Source of the DNA: Arthrobacter sp.
GTDB lineage: Bacteria > Actinomycetota > Actinomycetes > Actinomycetales > Micrococcaceae
Length of the DNA: 15,486 nt
Assembly (NCBI GenBank): GCA_030147325.1
Contig: JASLAA010000144.1
Span: forward strand, 1-15,486
Direction: 5' to 3'
Shown here: positions 14,106 to 15,486 of the stretch, in pieces
Layout: each line of letters begins with the position of its first letter
Position numbering within the stretch: position 1 is the first letter of the stretch
Notes under the pieces: generated by a model
What the model saw: the letters and a program-made list of their open reading frames with translations, nothing else
Told to the model about the DNA's origin: nothing
Databases searched by the model: none
Translations under genes and position numbers: made by a program

Positions 14106-15149
14106 CTACCGTCCCTGGATCTGCAGGGCCTCTGCGGCGCGATCGGCCCGTGCCATGCTGGCCGGGTCCGCAAGGTCGACGCCCGCTCTCGCCGCCGCCG
14201 TCCGCGCGGCCGGGCTCTTGAGATCCGGGAGCACGAACTCCTCGGGCCGGATCCGCCGGTCCGCTGTGGCGTAGGCCGTCTGCTGCTCGGCGAGGGCAGG
14301 GGTGGCGAGCTCGGCCGACTGCAGCGTCTCCTGCGAGACCGCGACGCGGCTCCCCGTCAGTGCCGCACCCATGAGCGGTACGTAGCCCAGCGCGTGGCCC
14401 GCCCGGTTGGGGTGGTAGGAGGCGGAGATGGGGCTGGAGAGCCCGTTCAACCATTCGACGTCATCGCACACTGCGTGACCCGTGAAGGCCGGTGCCGGGT
14501 CGCGGAAGGCGAAGCCCGCCGCGGCGGCCGCCGTCGCCGTCGTCCGGTTGAGGAGATCCGCCGTCGCATTCAACCGCGCCTCCTCCGTGGGTGAGAACCA
14601 CGTGGCGGCGTTACAGTCCTCGCCGTTGAAGATGCGGGGATAGCCGGCGATCGTCACGGACGCCTGGGGTGCCAGTGCGCGCACCTGGCCGTAGAGCGAG
14701 GCCAGGCTGCCCGGCAATCGAGTGCGGATGATCGCCTGGGCCCTGTCGATGGCCGCGGTGCAGTTGCTCATCCACGCCGGCTTGGCACACTCGGTCAGCA
14801 CGGACACGAAGGCTGCGTCATTGCCGCCGACACTCAGCGAGACGTAGGCGGTGGTCGGCGTCAGGGCGCCCAGCTGCGTCGCGGTGACGTCGGGGATGGT
14901 GGCCCCGGAGCACGCCCGGAAGTTCAGCGCTTACCCCTTGGCACTCGCGATGAGCGACGGATAGGCGTACACCGAGCGCTGGCAGTCCGTGCCGTCGGCG
15001 AGGTAGGCGCGCGTCCCGGTGCCCGAGGAGTAGGAATCGCCGAGGGCCACATAGGCCGTGCCCGTCGCACCGGCAGGAGGTGCCGGGAGCGCGGTGGCGG
15101 TCAGCAGGACGAGCGCGGCGACGGCCGAGCGGAAGCGGGGGATCGTCAT
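14106..15149 (-). pseudogene. Secreted SGNH/GDSL-type hydrolase interrupted by one in-frame stop
   Basis: The 347-codon frame encodes a secreted SGNH esterase/lipase. It has a signal peptide (IPRFRSAVAALVLLTATALP, cleavage likely after PAGA, about residue 28), block I ALGDSYSSG with nucleophile S39, block III SVGGNDA (N110) and block V SYHPNRAGH with catalytic H246. Codon 73 (14931-14933) is TAA, between SLIASAKG and ALNFRACSG, where this family usually has an aromatic residue such as Tyr (my recollection). The frame and homology continue unbroken on both sides, so one base change would repair it. ATG 15149 is preferred over the GTG at 15155 because GGAG sits 5 nt upstream. Without readthrough only a 72-residue secreted fragment lacking the His is made; a GTG at 14807 could in principle start a fragment without the nucleophile. 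Sequencing error is possible. Confidence 0.85.
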
Positions 15150-15277
15150 CGACACTCCAGGGGACGCAGGGGACAGGTGCCTACGCTAACCCCGTACGGA
15201 GCCGATGCGACGGCCCCGGAGGGACTTCTGGGCCCACCCTTCCCGGCCGGTGGAGGAGGCGGTACTGTTCAGCCCGC

Positions 15278-15313
15278 CACCGCGGTCTTTGCCACCCCTC
15301 CGCACACCGCGGT
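15278..15313. repeat. Two copies of CACCGCGGT flanking the riboswitch promoter -35
   Basis: CACCGCGGT occurs at 15278-15286 and 15305-15313; each contains the palindrome ACCGCGGT. The copies are 27 bp apart. They flank the -35, and the second touches the -10. They could be regulator half-sites, but GC-rich chance similarity is not excluded. Confidence 0.35.
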
Positions 15314-15318
15314 ATGAT
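15289..15318 (+). promoter_or_regulatory. Promoter of the glycine riboswitch transcript
   Basis: TTGCCA (15289-15294), an 18-nt spacer and TATGAT (15313-15318) form a good sigma-70-type promoter reading rightwards. The predicted start is near 15325, about 45 nt before the riboswitch P1 stem. The stretch 15150-15277 holds the upstream region of the SGNH gene, with TAGCGT/TAGGCA -10-like hexamers on the minus strand, and no gene. Confidence 0.7.
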
Positions 15319-15369
15319 GTGGGGCGGCTCACACGCCGTTCCACACCCAACTGAATACGCCATCGATCT

Positions 15370-15486
15370 GCAGCGGGAGAGCCCTCCCGTCCACCACACC
15401 GGCAGGCGCCGTAGGAGCAACTCCTCCCCAGGAATCTCTCAGGCCCACGCACCGCTGCGGCTAGGCAACTCTGGAAAGCAGCTCCG
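15370..15486 (+). ncRNA. Glycine riboswitch (3' end outside window)
   Basis: The aptamer shows the conserved glycine riboswitch elements in order: GGGAGAG (15375-15381), GGCGCCGTAGGAGCAA (15405-15420), AATCTCTCAGGCC (15433-15445), then GGCAACTCTGGAAAGC (15464-15479). A 7-bp P1 stem pairs GCAGCGG (15370-15376) with CCGCTGC (15452-15458). The CTCTGGAAAGC tail resembles the 3' remnant that follows single-aptamer glycine riboswitches (ghost aptamer). Downstream genes are normally for glycine cleavage (gcv) or glycine transport and are off the right edge. Whether it turns expression on or off cannot be seen. Confidence 0.9.

Noticed and set aside
12767..14221. Long plus-strand open frame (484 codons) antisense to the LLM oxidoreductase gene
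   Set aside because: It mirrors the real gene on the other strand, has no recognisable domain and no ribosome site. Long antisense frames are expected at this GC content.
1..15486. Mobile elements, CRISPR arrays, tRNA or rRNA genes
   Set aside because: I saw no transposase, integrase, terminal repeats, regular spacers or structural RNA motifs other than the glycine riboswitch.

Overview
The window is a high-GC actinobacterial chromosome segment, most like Arthrobacter or a related Micrococcaceae genus. The evidence is the strong G/C bias at third codon positions, an inositol-3-phosphate synthase of actinobacterial type, a GT87 membrane glycosyltransferase, a FemX-like peptidoglycan bridge enzyme, promoters that appear to give leaderless mRNAs, and a glycine riboswitch. 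I see no mobile element, tRNA, rRNA or CRISPR array. The genus is an inference.

Layout. (1) 1-1231: a partial DUF2306 membrane protein (minus) diverges from a MerR-type regulator (plus); the gap holds a 17-bp dyad and other inverted repeats. (2) 1206-5218: ino1 (minus) diverges from a GT87 glycosyltransferase and a femX-like gene (plus), a cell-envelope block partly reminiscent of the mycobacterial ino1-Rv0051 region. (3) 5259-6698: a CrtI/PYROXD2-like FAD oxidoreductase. (4) 6768-8927: a TetR repressor and a divergent DHA2-type MFS exporter share a perfect 20-bp palindromic operator. (5) 9113-12560: a signalling block with a polytopic GGDEF-EAL protein, an orphan OmpR-type response regulator and a convergent small Hpt-like protein whose phosphorylatable histidine is replaced by leucine. 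(6) 12818-13849: an LLM flavin-dependent oxidoreductase with a clear terminator. (7) 14106-15149: a secreted SGNH hydrolase gene broken by one in-frame TAA. (8) 15278-15486: a promoter and a glycine riboswitch reading out of the window, presumably into a glycine-cleavage or glycine-handling gene.

The most interesting items are the histidine-less Hpt next to a kinase-less response regulator and a c-di-GMP enzyme that keeps all visible catalytic motifs, the single-codon lesion in the SGNH hydrolase, a possible frameshift at the 3' end of the GT87 gene that appears to have absorbed a terminator and promoter, and three start sites with identical -10/6-nt/ATG geometry. None of these amounts to a clearly new large system; the block at 9113-12560 is the best candidate for an incompletely described one.
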